Shown piece by piece: positions 39,299 through 48,302 of a stretch of 64,000 nt of DNA. The stretch is from contig JAQMWT010000400.1 of the NCBI GenBank assembly GCA_029834535.1, positions 1-64,000 of the forward strand. Direction: 5' to 3'. The DNA comes from Chrysophaeum taylorii (Eukaryota; Sar; Pelagophyceae; Pelagomonadales; Pelagomonadaceae). A model generated the notes under the pieces. That model was not told the DNA's origin. It was given only the letters and a program-made list of their open reading frames with translations, and ran no database searches. Positions within the stretch are counted from its first letter, which is position 1; every line of letters begins with the position of its first letter. Position numbers and translations under genes: made by a program.

Positions 39299-40669
39299 TT
39301 ATATTTCAGCGAAAACGGCCTTGGCAGCCTCGATTGTCTTGTCGATGTCGTCGTCGGTATGTGCGAGGGACATGAAGCCCGCTTCGAACTGGGAGGGGGC
39401 GAGGTAGACCCCTTTCTCGAGCATCGCTCGGTGCCACTTGGCGAACTTTTCGGTGTCGGACTTCTTGGCGTCCTGGAAATTGTTGACTGGGCCGTCGCAG
39501 AAAAAGAAGCCGAACATGCCAGAAATCGAGCCGCCACAGATCGCGTGGCCCGCCTCCTTGCCAGCATCGATGATGCCGGACACGAGCTTCTTGGTGAGAC
39601 GGTCGAGCTCCTCGTACTGGCCTTGGCGCTTGAGAATTTCTAGGGTCTTGATCCCCGCGGTCATCGCGAGAGGATTGCCCGAGAGCGTGCCCGCCTGGTA
39701 CATCGGTCCCGCGGGGGCCACGACCTCCATGATGTCCTTGCGGCCGCCGTAGGCACCGACGGGAAGCCCGCCGCCAATCACCTTACCCATGGTCGTGACG
39801 TCGGGCGTCACGCCAAAGTACTCCTGAGCTCCGCCGTACGCGATCCTGAACCCCGTCATGACCTCGTCGAACACCAAGAGAGCTCCGTAGTCGGTCGTGA
39901 GCTTGCGGAGGCCCTCGAGGAACTCCTGGGTCGGCGGAATGAAGCCCGAGTTGCCGACGACGGGCTCGAGCACCACCGCGGCCACCTCATGCTCCTTCAA
40001 CAGAGTTTCGACCGAGTCGAGATCGTTGTACGTAGCGACGAGGGTGCCCGCCGTCGCTCCCCCCGGCACGCCCGGGGAGTCGGGGAGCCCCAGGGTCGCA
40101 ACCCCCGACCCCGCCTGCACCAGAAAGCCGTCGGCGTGGCCGTGGTAGCACCCCTCGAACTTGACGATCTTCTCTCTGTTGGTGTAAGCTCGCACCAATC
40201 GAAGCATGCCCATGCACGCTTCCGTGCCAGAGTTCGTGAACCGGACCATCTCGACCGAGGGGACCGCGTCGATCACCATCTTGGCGAGGACGTTCTCGTT
40301 GAGGGACGGCGCGCCAAAACTGGTCCCCTTCTCGAGAGCTTCCGCCAGCGCGGCGTTCACCTCCTCGACCGCGTGTCCGCAAATCGCCGGGCCCCAGGTC
40401 CCCACGTAGTCGATGTACTGGTTCCCGTCAACGTCGAAGCAGTACGCCCCCTTGACACGGTCGAACACGATCGGCTCGCCCCCGACAGACTTGAAGGCAC
40501 GCACCGGCGAGCTCACGCCCCCGGGCATCAGCTCCTTCGCCTCGGCCATGATCTCCGCCGACTTGGCGGTCGAGTACGCGGGCGCGTCGGCGACGGTCGC
40601 CATCATCTTCGTAAGCCCGCCGGGCGCGAGGGCCGCAGCGCTGGTAACGACGACGGCCGAGAGTATCAT
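39299..40669 (-). CDS. GSA: Glutamate-1-semialdehyde 2,1-aminomutase, plastid-targeted
   Basis: 456 aa. It converts glutamate-1-semialdehyde to 5-aminolevulinate, the first committed precursor of chlorophyll and heme in the C5 pathway of plastids. The fold-type I PLP enzyme is complete: [60 protein letters not shown] and [18 protein letters not shown] with the PLP lysine K296. The N-terminus [18 protein letters not shown] is a signal peptide ending in an ASAFAP-like motif (AAALAP), followed by a short basic or Thr-rich stretch, as expected for a complex plastid. Mature sequence begins near residue 25. The RING-RAMA gene starts only 49 bp after this stop on the same strand. Confidence 0.95.
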   Translation of the reverse strand: MILSAVVVTSAAALAPGGLTKMMATVADAPAYSTAKSAEIMAEAKELMPGGVSSPVRAFKSVGGEPIVFDRVKGAYCFDVDGNQYIDYVGTWGPAICGHAVEEVNAALAEALEKGTSFGAPSLNENVLAKMVIDAVPSVEMVRFTNSGTEACMGMLRLVRAYTNREKIVKFEGCYHGHADGFLVQAGSGVATLGLPDSPGVPGGATAGTLVATYNDLDSVETLLKEHEVAAVVLEPVVGNSGFIPPTQEFLEGLRKLTTDYGALLVFDEVMTGFRIAYGGAQEYFGVTPDVTTMGKVIGGGLPVGAYGGRKDIMEVVAPAGPMYQAGTLSGNPLAMTAGIKTLEILKRQGQYEELDRLTKKLVSGIIDAGKEAGHAICGGSISGMFGFFFCDGPVNNFQDAKKSDTEKFAKWHRAMLEKGVYLAPSQFEAGFMSLAHTDDDIDKTIEAAKAVFAEI

Positions 40670-41085
40670 CTTCTCTCTTGATGCTGCTGCTTCTTCTTAG
40701 CGAAGAGAACAAAAAAGCGGATCCAGTTCAACAACAACAACAAAGCGGTCAGTCGTCTTCTTCCCCCTTTTCATCACTAAACTATAAATAAATACCCCCT
40801 ACCTACAATTATAGTATAAGAGAATTAGGGCCTCTGCGCTGCCTTGGTGCAGCGGAGAGTCGTCGTCCGGAGGGGGGATGAGGCGAGAGGTCCCAGAGGC
40901 CGTTCTTGTTGTTCTAGGTGCGCTTGTGGGAATATTATAAATAATGCGGTGGTATTTGGTGGCGATCGCACATTCGGCGGGGAAATAAATAAGAAGTGCT
41001 TGGTTCCGGTGGTGGTGGTGGTGGTGGTGGTAATAATAATCAGAATCGCGCAAAGAGAGGGAGGGAGACCAAATAAAGACTGTAC

Positions 41086-41127
<42 letters not shown>

Positions 41128-41264
41128 GCGTCGCACCGTCCTTCCTGAGCGGGTGCGTCGTCGTTCCCGGGGAGGCTGGCTGCAACTTCAAGAGATGCAC
41201 GGCGTCCATAATACAACGCGGCAACGATTGGTTTTTCGGACGACGGACATAAAAGGAAGGCAGA
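40670..41264. other. Intergenic stretch with (GGT)n and (GA)n; no gene recognised
   Basis: It contains (GTG)n near 41010-41032 and a (GA)n tract at about 41091-41121. The segment 40828-40905 begins GGGCCTCTG and ends CAGAGGCC, so it could fold into a long hairpin. It separates the GSA gene start from the SpoVS-like gene end. Confidence 0.5.
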
Positions 41265-42188
41265 TCACATCGCGAAAACATAGAGCTCGACGACGGTACT
41301 GGGCTCGGTGCGGTTGGAGAGCTGGACGCTATTAAATCGTGGCGCAAACACGAGATTGGGTCCCGTCTCGACGACGTATTCGCGCGCGACAGCGACCGCG
41401 CGCGTCGCCGCCCACACCGCGCGCTTCCCGATCGCCCGCAACAAGGTTGGCTTGCGGTCGCGGACGCGGTTGGCGACAGCACCGCCGAGGACCTTGTAGT
41501 CTGTCTGCGAGGCGACGGTGAGCGCACCCCTCTCGTGCTCATCGGGAGACCGGTGCACGTCGACCACCATCAAGGTGACCTCGTTCCGGTTATCGCGAAA
41601 CGAGGCCTCGACGCCCACGTAGCGGCCCTGCTCGCGCAGGCGCTCGGCGGCAATCGCCGCCCCCTTGATCGCCGTGTTCACGTTGTCTTCGTACTTTGCG
41701 AATATGGCAACGGGAAAGCCGCGGACCGCGTCGGGCAGGGCCGCGCCCAGGAGCTCGTGCGACACCTGAAGCGATCGGTGTTCGCTCCCGACCCATATGT
41801 TCCGGCCCGATCGGCGCGCCTCGTCCTTGACGCTCAAGCCCGGCGGCGGCCAGTATTTGTTCAGCAGCCCGCCGAGGCCAAAGTTCGCCGCGCATCCAAA
41901 GTTCTCGTCGTGCTGCTTGAGCGGTCCCTTCTTTGGCGAGTTGTCGAGGGTGTTGTTGTTGTTGAGGTTGTTCGGAAATCGCCGTCGCCCCTGCTGCTGC
42001 TGCTGCTGCGCGCGGTACCCCCGCACGCTTCGTTGCTGCGCGTGATGCCCCCGTTTCAACAGCGCGTTCTCCTCTTCGAGGTACGCGACGCGCTTCTTGA
42101 TCATCGTCAACTCCTCCACCACGTTGCTGGCCAGCCCGGGCCCCTCGAGCGACATCGGCGTCGGCGCTACTCTTCTGTTGTCAGGCAA
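41265..42188 (-). CDS. Protein with two SpoVS/Alba-like domains and N-terminal coiled coil
   Basis: 307 aa; M12 (42155) is an equally good start. Residues about 23-46 (VVEELTMIKKRVAYLEEENA) form a short leucine-zipper-like coiled coil, followed by Gln-, Asn- and Arg-rich linkers. Residues about 228-307 match the SpoVS family: DYKVLGGAVANRVRDRKPTL, RAIGKRAVWAATRAVAVARE, GPNLVFAPRF and a final STVVELYVFA strand. The preceding segment (about 130-215: SLQVSHELLGAALPDAVRGF, NTAIKGAAIAAERLREQGRY, VTLMVVDVHR) repeats the same alpha/beta plan. SpoVS is a small Alba-like protein acting in Bacillus sporulation. In eukaryotes, Alba-like folds bind RNA or DNA; that role is inferred here. Confidence 0.75.
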   Translation of the reverse strand: MPDNRRVAPTPMSLEGPGLASNVVEELTMIKKRVAYLEEENALLKRGHHAQQRSVRGYRAQQQQQQGRRRFPNNLNNNNTLDNSPKKGPLKQHDENFGCAANFGLGGLLNKYWPPPGLSVKDEARRSGRNIWVGSEHRSLQVSHELLGAALPDAVRGFPVAIFAKYEDNVNTAIKGAAIAAERLREQGRYVGVEASFRDNRNEVTLMVVDVHRSPDEHERGALTVASQTDYKVLGGAVANRVRDRKPTLLRAIGKRAVWAATRAVAVAREYVVETGPNLVFAPRFNSVQLSNRTEPSTVVELYVFAM

Positions 42189-42701
42189 CTCTACTACTCG
42201 TACATTCTCCTATATGACAAATGATTACTGGCCCGTCGCCAACATACGAAATTTCTATAGGGGTCCCTAACGCTTCGGTGTATTTTTTAATAATACAGGA
42301 CGATACAACAACGTCATTTCTTCTTCGGGTCGAGACGACGGTTCAATTTCAAATCTAGGGACCTAGGTCTTTTCAAACCGAAAACACCACCGCCGCCCGC
42401 CTTCCAGGTGTAGTATATACATAGTGTGATCTGGCGGCTGTTTCAGTCAGGGGGAGTGTGGACTACTATACTCTTTGCGCACGGAGAAAAATCCACGCCC
42501 GTGAATCACCAGGGGGGCATGATAGTAAGTAAGAAGCACTTCAAGCTCGGCGCAACACGTCGATGCCTCGGTCACGACCTCGGGTCGGTGGTCACTTGGG
42601 CGGCGCGAATGCCGCCGTGGAGCCCTGATCAGGTCAAACACATATATTCGGCGGGAAGGGGACAACAACAAAGGAAGCGGGATATGGAGGATCACACCGT
42701 G
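42189..42701. other. Intergenic stretch; no gene recognised
   Basis: A/T-rich to mixed composition with no coding motif. It ends where the SINE-like copy begins. Confidence 0.5.
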
Positions 42702-43069
42702 CCCTTACCCTGATCGCCGACTGCGGTTGCGATGGAGGACGGTGCCTCATGAATCCTGAGCCTTGCGAGGGCATCCCGCCCTCCCGGCGTAGGTTGGCAC
42801 CTATTCGCCTCCCGGGCGGGCCGGTTGGCAGCCGGAACGTTCGCAGTGGGACGGGGTATGGCCGGGGGGCGAAGACGGAAGGTTATCGGCGAGTTGCTTG
42901 TCAGTCACATCGCGGTCTCCTCGTCGCATTGCGACAAGCTTGATGGTCACTCTCCGCCGACCGACCTTTCGGCGCTCCTCGTCTACAGGCCCGTGATTCC
43001 GGACTGGCTCCTGTCGGTCCGGCCTGGCTCCCATGCTCGGGAGAGGTCTGAAGTTAGTTAGTTAGTTAT
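42702..43069 (+). mobile_element. SINE-like element, full-length copy upstream of PRMT7-like gene
   Basis: It is nearly identical to the copy at 1973-2331 from CCCTTACCCTGATCGCC to the tail, with a longer GTTAGTTAGTTAG end and the fuller LINE-like segment CTGTCGGTCCGGCCTGGCTC that the first copy partly lacks. It is a young copy. No target-site duplication is clear by eye. It ends about 160 bp before the likely start codon of the PRMT7-like gene, so it may supply promoter or 5' UTR sequence. Confidence 0.75.
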
Positions 43070-43230
43070 CCATCTCTTTGGGTTGTCAGACGACAGACAA
43101 GCCGAGTTTGTTGTTGTTAGTTAGCACCACCTGCCAGGAAGGCAAGGAGGTCTCGGTTGAGAACTCGGGGCCCAGAGTTGTGGACACACGACTCGTCGTC
43201 GTCGAATCCAATCTAGATGATGACGTCATC

Positions 43231-44937
43231 ATGCTCCTAGAGGCCGCGTGGGATTCGCTCGTCCGCGTCGAGGACTCTACGACGGTGCTTGGGGGCGTCC
43301 TGGACGAGGAGGGCGAGCTCGCGTGGGCGGAGGTCGCGGACCCCGTTGCCGAGCACTTGCGGCGCAAGAAGTGGATCGCGGCAATGCTCAACGACCGCGA
43401 GCGTGCCGCCGCCTACGATTTGGCCATCGCGGAGGCTCTCCGGGGCCTCGAAAAGGAGGCCGTCGTCCTAGACCTCGGAAGCGGGACAGGCCTGCTCGCG
43501 CAGATGGCCGCGAGGCGGTGCGTTCACGTGGTCGCCTGCGAGATGGAGCCGGCGATGGCGTCGCTGATCGCGAAGGAGGCGAACGCGACCGTCGCGTGCG
43601 CCCATTCGAGCCAAATCGAACTTCCGCAACGGGCGTCGGTGGTCGTCTGCGAACTGCTGGACCACTTTTTGCTCGGCGAAGGCTGGCTGCCGACGGTGCG
43701 CGACGCTTTAGAGCGTCTGGCGACGCCCGACGCGATATGCGTCCCGAAATCGGCGACCGTCTACTGCGCTCTAGCGACGAGCGGCCGTTCGGGTGCAGTC
43801 CGCTTGGACCCCGCGGCGCTCCTGTCGGCGCCGGTGTCCGTACTCACCGTCGACCCGAAGATGGATGAGCCGCCGCGCGCGACGGCGAGGTTATTCGCGA
43901 CGAGAGCCGGTCTCGTCGACGCGGTCGCGACGTGGTGGACGGCAGACCTCGGCGGCGGCGCCGGGCTTTCGACGGCGCCTCCCACGATCCAGGACCACTG
44001 GCTGCAGGTGGTGCGGCGGATTCCCCCCGTCGACCTCGAGGCTGGGGAGTCACTAGACCTCTCGGTCCGCGTCTCGGCCGACTGGACGACCGTAGAGATT
44101 GGCGAAGAGGCGATCGAAGACGAGGCTATTCGCCCCCCTTTGCACGCTGGTGGGGTGGCGGCGGCCCTCGACGTGTCGGGGACCCCCGGTTTCGGTGGGG
44201 TCTGCGTCTGCACCGACGTTCGCGACGCGTGCCTCGCGTCGCGCCGCGGTAGTAGTCTCGTCGTCAGGCGGATTCCTGAGCCAGACGATCTTCCGGAGCT
44301 CGGCGGCGGCCGCAAATTCGACGTCGTGTGTGCGACCCCCTACTTTCGAGACCTCGAGGGCAACCCCTTGATGACGATGGTCCGGATCGCGCGGCGCTAC
44401 GCCGCCGCGAGCCCGGTCGCTCTGGAAAACGCGTCGTATTCGCCGCGCTACGCGAAAGTCAAATGTCTCGCGCTCCGCTCGCCGCGCATACGTGCGTCCT
44501 ACGCGCGCATTCCGTCCTCGATACGAGGATGCGCTCAGGCGGCGGCTGCCGAAGCGTGGGACCGGGCTAAATCGACGGGTCTTCTGTCCTTCGATCTGCG
44601 AAACTACGACGATCTCGAGACCCTCGCAGCCCTTACGCTTGCTGAGGTCGACCTTTCTCCCAAGTCGTCGTCGTCGTCGTCGTCGTGGCTTCCCCTCGAG
44701 GGAACCGCGACAGTCCCTGGGGATGCGGATCTCCTCGCTTTTTTCGTCGAGTATGACGACGTCGGCACTCCCGAACAACAACCATCGCCAAAACACGTCC
44801 TAGCCCGCGTCCTTGATGATGATGATGATGATGATGATCGTGTGGACCAGGGGGTCACCCTGCACTTTGACCTGCAGCCCGACGCCACGGCCCGGGTGCG
44901 CGTCGCAGTACCTTCTTCTTCTTCTTCTTCTTCTTGA
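43231..44937 (+). CDS. PRMT7-like protein arginine methyltransferase
   Basis: 568 aa from the ATG at 43231. An in-frame ATG at 43078 would add 51 residues starting 9 bp after the SINE and lacks family features. The first Rossmann core has WIAAMLNDRERAAAYDLAIAEA, motif I VVLDLGSGTGLLAQMAA, post-I VVACEMEPAMASLI and the double-E-like loop VVCELLDHFLLGEGWLPTVRDAL, followed by CVPKSATVYC. The beta-barrel part (WWTADLGG...DHWLQVVRRIPPVDLEAGESL) is typical of PRMTs. A second, weaker half is present (VVRRIPEPDDLPELGGGRKFDVVCATPYF), as in the duplicated PRMT7 architecture. PRMT7 monomethylates Arg in histones and RNA-binding proteins. The second Glu of the double-E loop should be checked. Asp and Ser runs near the C-terminus are codon-repeat expansions. 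Confidence 0.75.
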   Translation: MLLEAAWDSLVRVEDSTTVLGGVLDEEGELAWAEVADPVAEHLRRKKWIAAMLNDRERAAAYDLAIAEALRGLEKEAVVLDLGSGTGLLAQMAARRCVHVVACEMEPAMASLIAKEANATVACAHSSQIELPQRASVVVCELLDHFLLGEGWLPTVRDALERLATPDAICVPKSATVYCALATSGRSGAVRLDPAALLSAPVSVLTVDPKMDEPPRATARLFATRAGLVDAVATWWTADLGGGAGLSTAPPTIQDHWLQVVRRIPPVDLEAGESLDLSVRVSADWTTVEIGEEAIEDEAIRPPLHAGGVAAALDVSGTPGFGGVCVCTDVRDACLASRRGSSLVVRRIPEPDDLPELGGGRKFDVVCATPYFRDLEGNPLMTMVRIARRYAAASPVALENASYSPRYAKVKCLALRSPRIRASYARIPSSIRGCAQAAAAEAWDRAKSTGLLSFDLRNYDDLETLAALTLAEVDLSPKSSSSSSSWLPLEGTATVPGDADLLAFFVEYDDVGTPEQQPSPKHVLARVLDDDDDDDDRVDQGVTLHFDLQPDATARVRVAVPSSSSSSS

Positions 44938-45075
44938 ATCATGACGTGGTGGTGTTATTCGGCGAGACAAAAATTCGTAGATCTAGATGGACAGTCCCCG
45001 CCGCCGCCGCCGCGGCGGCGGGCTTTTTGTTGTTTGCTGTAGTGTAGAGAGGTAGGATTATGAGACATCAAAAAA

Positions 45076-46640
45076 CTAGTAGAGGATCGCGGGTTCGACG
45101 TAGAGACCTTGGCAATCGGCGTCGGTGAAGGTGACGACCGAGAAGTCGGGGTTGATGGAGGCGATTTTTTTGAGCCACTCGCAGCAGGCGCCGCAGGGCT
45201 TGAGAGGATTCGGGTCTCTGTGCTCGACGGCGTAGGTCCGGGTGGTCGAGGCGGGCGTCGTGTGACGGTGGCGGTTTATTTTCGGATAGGAACGCACGAC
45301 CTGGCGACGTCGGGGAGACGGGGGATCGTCCTTGAGGAGGAGCAGCCCCCCCGACGTCGAAGGAGACCGCGGGATGGCGTCGGGAAGGTGGAGGCCGAGG
45401 ACGGCAATTATCCTGAGATGGGAGCGGTGCAAGGTGACGTCGTCGGCCAGGGCGGTGCCGATGACGTTCCGCTCGGCGCACAAGCTGCCCGTCGGCATCG
45501 AGACTTCCATGTTGGTACCGTGGTAAATTTTCCCTCGGCCCCCTCGGCGCTTTCTCACGAGCAACACGGCGAAAACCACTTTCCGGCTCTTCCGGTGCCA
45601 AAACCTAGCCATGTCGTTGGGTTCCCTCGACTTGAGATGAAATTCTTGCGCGAGGCGGCGCATCTCCGCGACAACCCTTCTGACGTCGCCCTCGGCGTGC
45701 GCCGCCGGCTGCGCGGGCACGGTCTCGGTGGCGGCGAAGGGCAAAACCTCGACGTCGTCCTTGGTGATAATATTCTTCTCCCAAAACGTCTTGGGCTGCC
45801 AGACGTGGATGCAGGTCGGCTTGTAGGGCCGCAGGGACCTGTGGATGGTCGAGACGCGGGCCGGGGCGCCGTCCCCGAAGCTCGCGCTGAGGCGAAACCG
45901 GCTCGACCAGTCGTCGTCGCCGAGAGAAGCAGCGCGCAGCGAAGCTATCGCCGGTTCGAGCTCGTGTCTGACGAAGGAGATGTTCTCGTCGTACCGGAAC
46001 ACGTTTGTTTCGGAGTGGATGTGCCGCACGCGGATGCGGTCGTCGAGGAGCTCGATGAACTTGGCGGCGAGCTTCCCCGCGGCCTCGGTCGAGTTGCCCC
46101 TTCTTTCGAGAGATTCGTCTCGAGGCGTTCCGGTTCCCGTCACGAGCACGACGATCCTCTCGTCGCCGGCGACCACGTCGTCGAGCCACGCGCGCAGCAC
46201 GATCGCCAGGATCGGAAAGAAAACGCATCTCGGGGAAAGATGCCGGTCGGGGAAGTTCATGTCGCACCGTCGCACCTTGAGGTGTTCGCGGATCGTCTCG
46301 GCCGGCCAGGGCGCCGCGTCCAACGCGAGCCCCGCGGCCTCGGTGTCCTCGTCCCCTCTTACCACCACGGGGTATTCTGGTTTCGAACTGTCCCGCCTTT
46401 CGCGCCTCGCGAAAGCGAGCCTATCGGAACTAGCCGCGAAAAGTTCTTCGCACGTCTCCGAGTAAGTGCCGAACCGCGGTCGCGCCAGAACGGCGTCCTC
46501 GTTGTTGTTCGGGGGGGTTCCGAACGAGATCACCACGTCAGAATGCGACACGTTGTGAACCAGCACATCGATTCCTTTGGATGCGGGTTCGCCGGAATAG
46601 GACGGAATGATGACCGCCTCGTTCTCTTGGTCGCTGTTAC

Positions 46641-46675
<35 letters not shown>

Positions 46676-46836
46676 GTCCTGACGACCGCCGCCGACACAC
46701 AGAGCGCCGCGATCGATGCGGCGAACGCGGCGCCCACCATGCCGCTGCGCCGCCCGAGGACCACCAGGGCACCCACGGCTGCCGCCGCAGGCACCAGATT
46801 CCTTCTCATCATCCTAACGGCTTTATTTTCAGCCAC
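45076..46836 (-). CDS. Membrane-anchored protein with C-terminal cytidine-deaminase domain
   Basis: 586 aa; later in-frame ATGs at 46812 and 46809 are possible. Two hydrophobic segments (about 13-28 and 31-52) anchor the N-terminus. A run of 11 Gln (55-65) follows. Residues about 88-370 form an alpha/beta region with VVISFGTPPNNN, RIVVLVTGTGTPRDESL, HIHSETNVFRYDENISF and CIHVWQPKTFWEKNI; I do not recognise this domain. The C-terminal domain matches cytidine deaminases: GTNMEVSMPTGSLCAERNVI and NPLKPCGACCEWLKKIA. The zinc ligands C453, C548 and C551, the catalytic E455 and the NxE substrate motif (N442, E444) are all present, so it may be active. An insertion of about 50 residues lies between the two motifs. 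Substrate (cytidine, nucleotide or nucleic acid) is unknown. Confidence 0.8.
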
Positions 46837-46853
46837 CAGGGGAACTATCTATT
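46837..46853. promoter_or_regulatory. 17-bp gap between divergent start codons
   Basis: The deaminase-like gene (minus) and the methyltransferase gene (plus) start 17 bp apart. If the inner ATG at 46809 is used, the gap is 44 bp. Their core promoters must overlap or lie in each other's coding sequence. Confidence 0.55.
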
Positions 46854-47627
46854 ATGGTCCCCCGACCGCTCGTGAACAGCATCCAGGGGAGCAAGGAGGC
46901 CCGGCGCGCCATCGCGAAGGGGTCGGTGCCGGTCGAGTGGCTCGAGATTGAACCTGGAGACCGCGAGGCCGCAGCCCAGGTCGCCCCGGTCGTTTCGTTG
47001 GAGCAAGACCCTAGCCACGGCGACCCTGGCTTCGCTTCCCACAACGCCGCGCGCCGCGAAGAGTTCGAGGAACTCTACGCCGCCGGCAGGCTCGATCCCG
47101 CGGCCAAAGAGCTCTCCCCCCTCCTCGCGGCTGTGCTCCTGCGGGGCGTAGGACTTCGCCCAGACGATACCTTCGTAGACCTCGGCTCGAGCCGCGGAGG
47201 GCTCGTCTTCTCCGCCGCTTCGCGGTGTCGCCACGCCGCCGGCCTCGAGCTCAGCCGCCGCATGCACGCCGCCGCGCTCAGAGCGGTCCCGGGCTTCCTG
47301 GCTTCCTTCCCCGATGCTTCGGTTCTCTTCGACCGCGGCGACGTTCGCGACTTCGACGTTTCGCCCTTCGACATCGTCTTCTGCGCCATCCGCGGCGCCC
47401 TCTCGCGGCCGCGCGTCCTCAAGCCCGTGCTCGACACCCTCAAAAACGCTTCCGGGCGCCGCCGCCGCCTTCTCTGCGCAGGCTTTGGCCTCGATGGTCT
47501 CCAGGTTAACAAAGTCTACTGCATCCGCAAGGACTCCTGCTTCGACAACGTCGACTGCGCCGAGCCCCTCTACGGCGACGACAACGGCCCCCGGGTCATC
47601 CTCGAGTACGTGTTTCGACGCGATTAA
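46854..47627 (+). CDS. Class I SAM-dependent methyltransferase (DOT1-like fold)
   Basis: 257 aa. Motif I is DTFVDLGSSRGGLVFSAASR, followed by the acidic residue in HAAGLELSRRMHAAALRA. A D-x-R-D-F-D motif (VLFDRGDVRDFDVSPFDIVF) supplies the adenine-binding Asp and strand 4. An upstream helical region with EELYAAGRLDPAAKELSPLL resembles the D1 loop region of DOT1-like enzymes. Histone H3K79 methylation would be DOT1's reaction, but the match is partial; protein or small-molecule substrates are possible. No targeting signal is seen. It is divergent from the deaminase-like gene. Confidence 0.65.
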   Translation: MVPRPLVNSIQGSKEARRAIAKGSVPVEWLEIEPGDREAAAQVAPVVSLEQDPSHGDPGFASHNAARREEFEELYAAGRLDPAAKELSPLLAAVLLRGVGLRPDDTFVDLGSSRGGLVFSAASRCRHAAGLELSRRMHAAALRAVPGFLASFPDASVLFDRGDVRDFDVSPFDIVFCAIRGALSRPRVLKPVLDTLKNASGRRRRLLCAGFGLDGLQVNKVYCIRKDSCFDNVDCAEPLYGDDNGPRVILEYVFRRD

Positions 47628-47745
47628 TCGCAGTGTCTTCGACATTATTTAATGGCGAGTCAAACGAAACAAAACAAAACAAAGCGCCGCGGGGAGTGGA
47701 AGTCCTAACCGTTGTAAGGGCCGTTGTGATGAAGTTCTAAATAGC

Positions 47746-48210
47746 ATGAGAAGCTTCGCAGAGGAGGCACAGGCGTTTTGCGAGCTGGGTCGCTTGTGGC
47801 ACGCAGACCTCTCGGGGTGGGCTTGGGACTGGCGATGGGTCGACGGGTACATCAAGTGTCGCCACTTTCGCCGCCACGGCGACTGGGTAGAATGGGAGTT
47901 CCACATATTACCGGATGAAACCTGGGGGTTCGCGCTCTATGCGCGCGCCTGCCGCGTCGACGGGTCGCAGCTCCGGTTCGGCGAGGCCGTCCGCGCGCTC
48001 GGGTTGGAATTGGGCAAACCCGGCACCGAGCTCGTTTCGCAGGAGCAACATCCGATTTTAGGCGAACCGTTTCTGGTGGTTCACACTTGCACCGCGCAGG
48101 AGAAGCTAGACCTCCTCGGCTCGAGCCTCCTGACGTGGTTCCACGTCACGGGTCCCGTCCTGGGCCTCAAAATCCACCCGCGACAATGGCTGTTGCTAAG
48201 AGAGCGGTGA
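47746..48210 (+). CDS. ATG10: ATG10, autophagy E2-like enzyme
   Basis: 154 aa, near the size of plant and yeast ATG10. ATG10 is the E2-like enzyme that transfers ATG12 to ATG5. The fold is indicated by WAWDWRWVDGYIKCRHF and VEWEFHILPDETWGFALYAR. The signature is QHPILGEPFLVVHTCTAQEK, matching the E-H-P-x-L-x-x-P-F-x-x-L-H-P-C active-site segment, with catalytic C115 (HTC instead of HPC). LLTWFHVTGPVLGLKIHP matches the family's W-x-x-x-V-G-P-x-x-x-(L/I) C-terminal motif. It is convergent with the IQ-motif gene (92 bp apart). A Gly-Gly-Ala repeat (48226-48255) lies just after the stop. Confidence 0.85.
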   Translation: MRSFAEEAQAFCELGRLWHADLSGWAWDWRWVDGYIKCRHFRRHGDWVEWEFHILPDETWGFALYARACRVDGSQLRFGEAVRALGLELGKPGTELVSQEQHPILGEPFLVVHTCTAQEKLDLLGSSLLTWFHVTGPVLGLKIHPRQWLLLRER

Positions 48211-48302
48211 TAGAAGATATTTGCGGAGGAGGAGGAGGAGGAGGAGGAGGAGGATAGAAGAGCGCGAGCGAAAAAATGTTCAAAAAGCAAGGAGGTCGCG
48301 GC

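Noticed and set aside
40828-40905. Possible tRNA or small RNA gene (ends GGGCCTCTG / CAGAGGCC)
   Set aside because: No cloverleaf, no T-arm GTTCGA and no anticodon arm. It is only a long hairpin.
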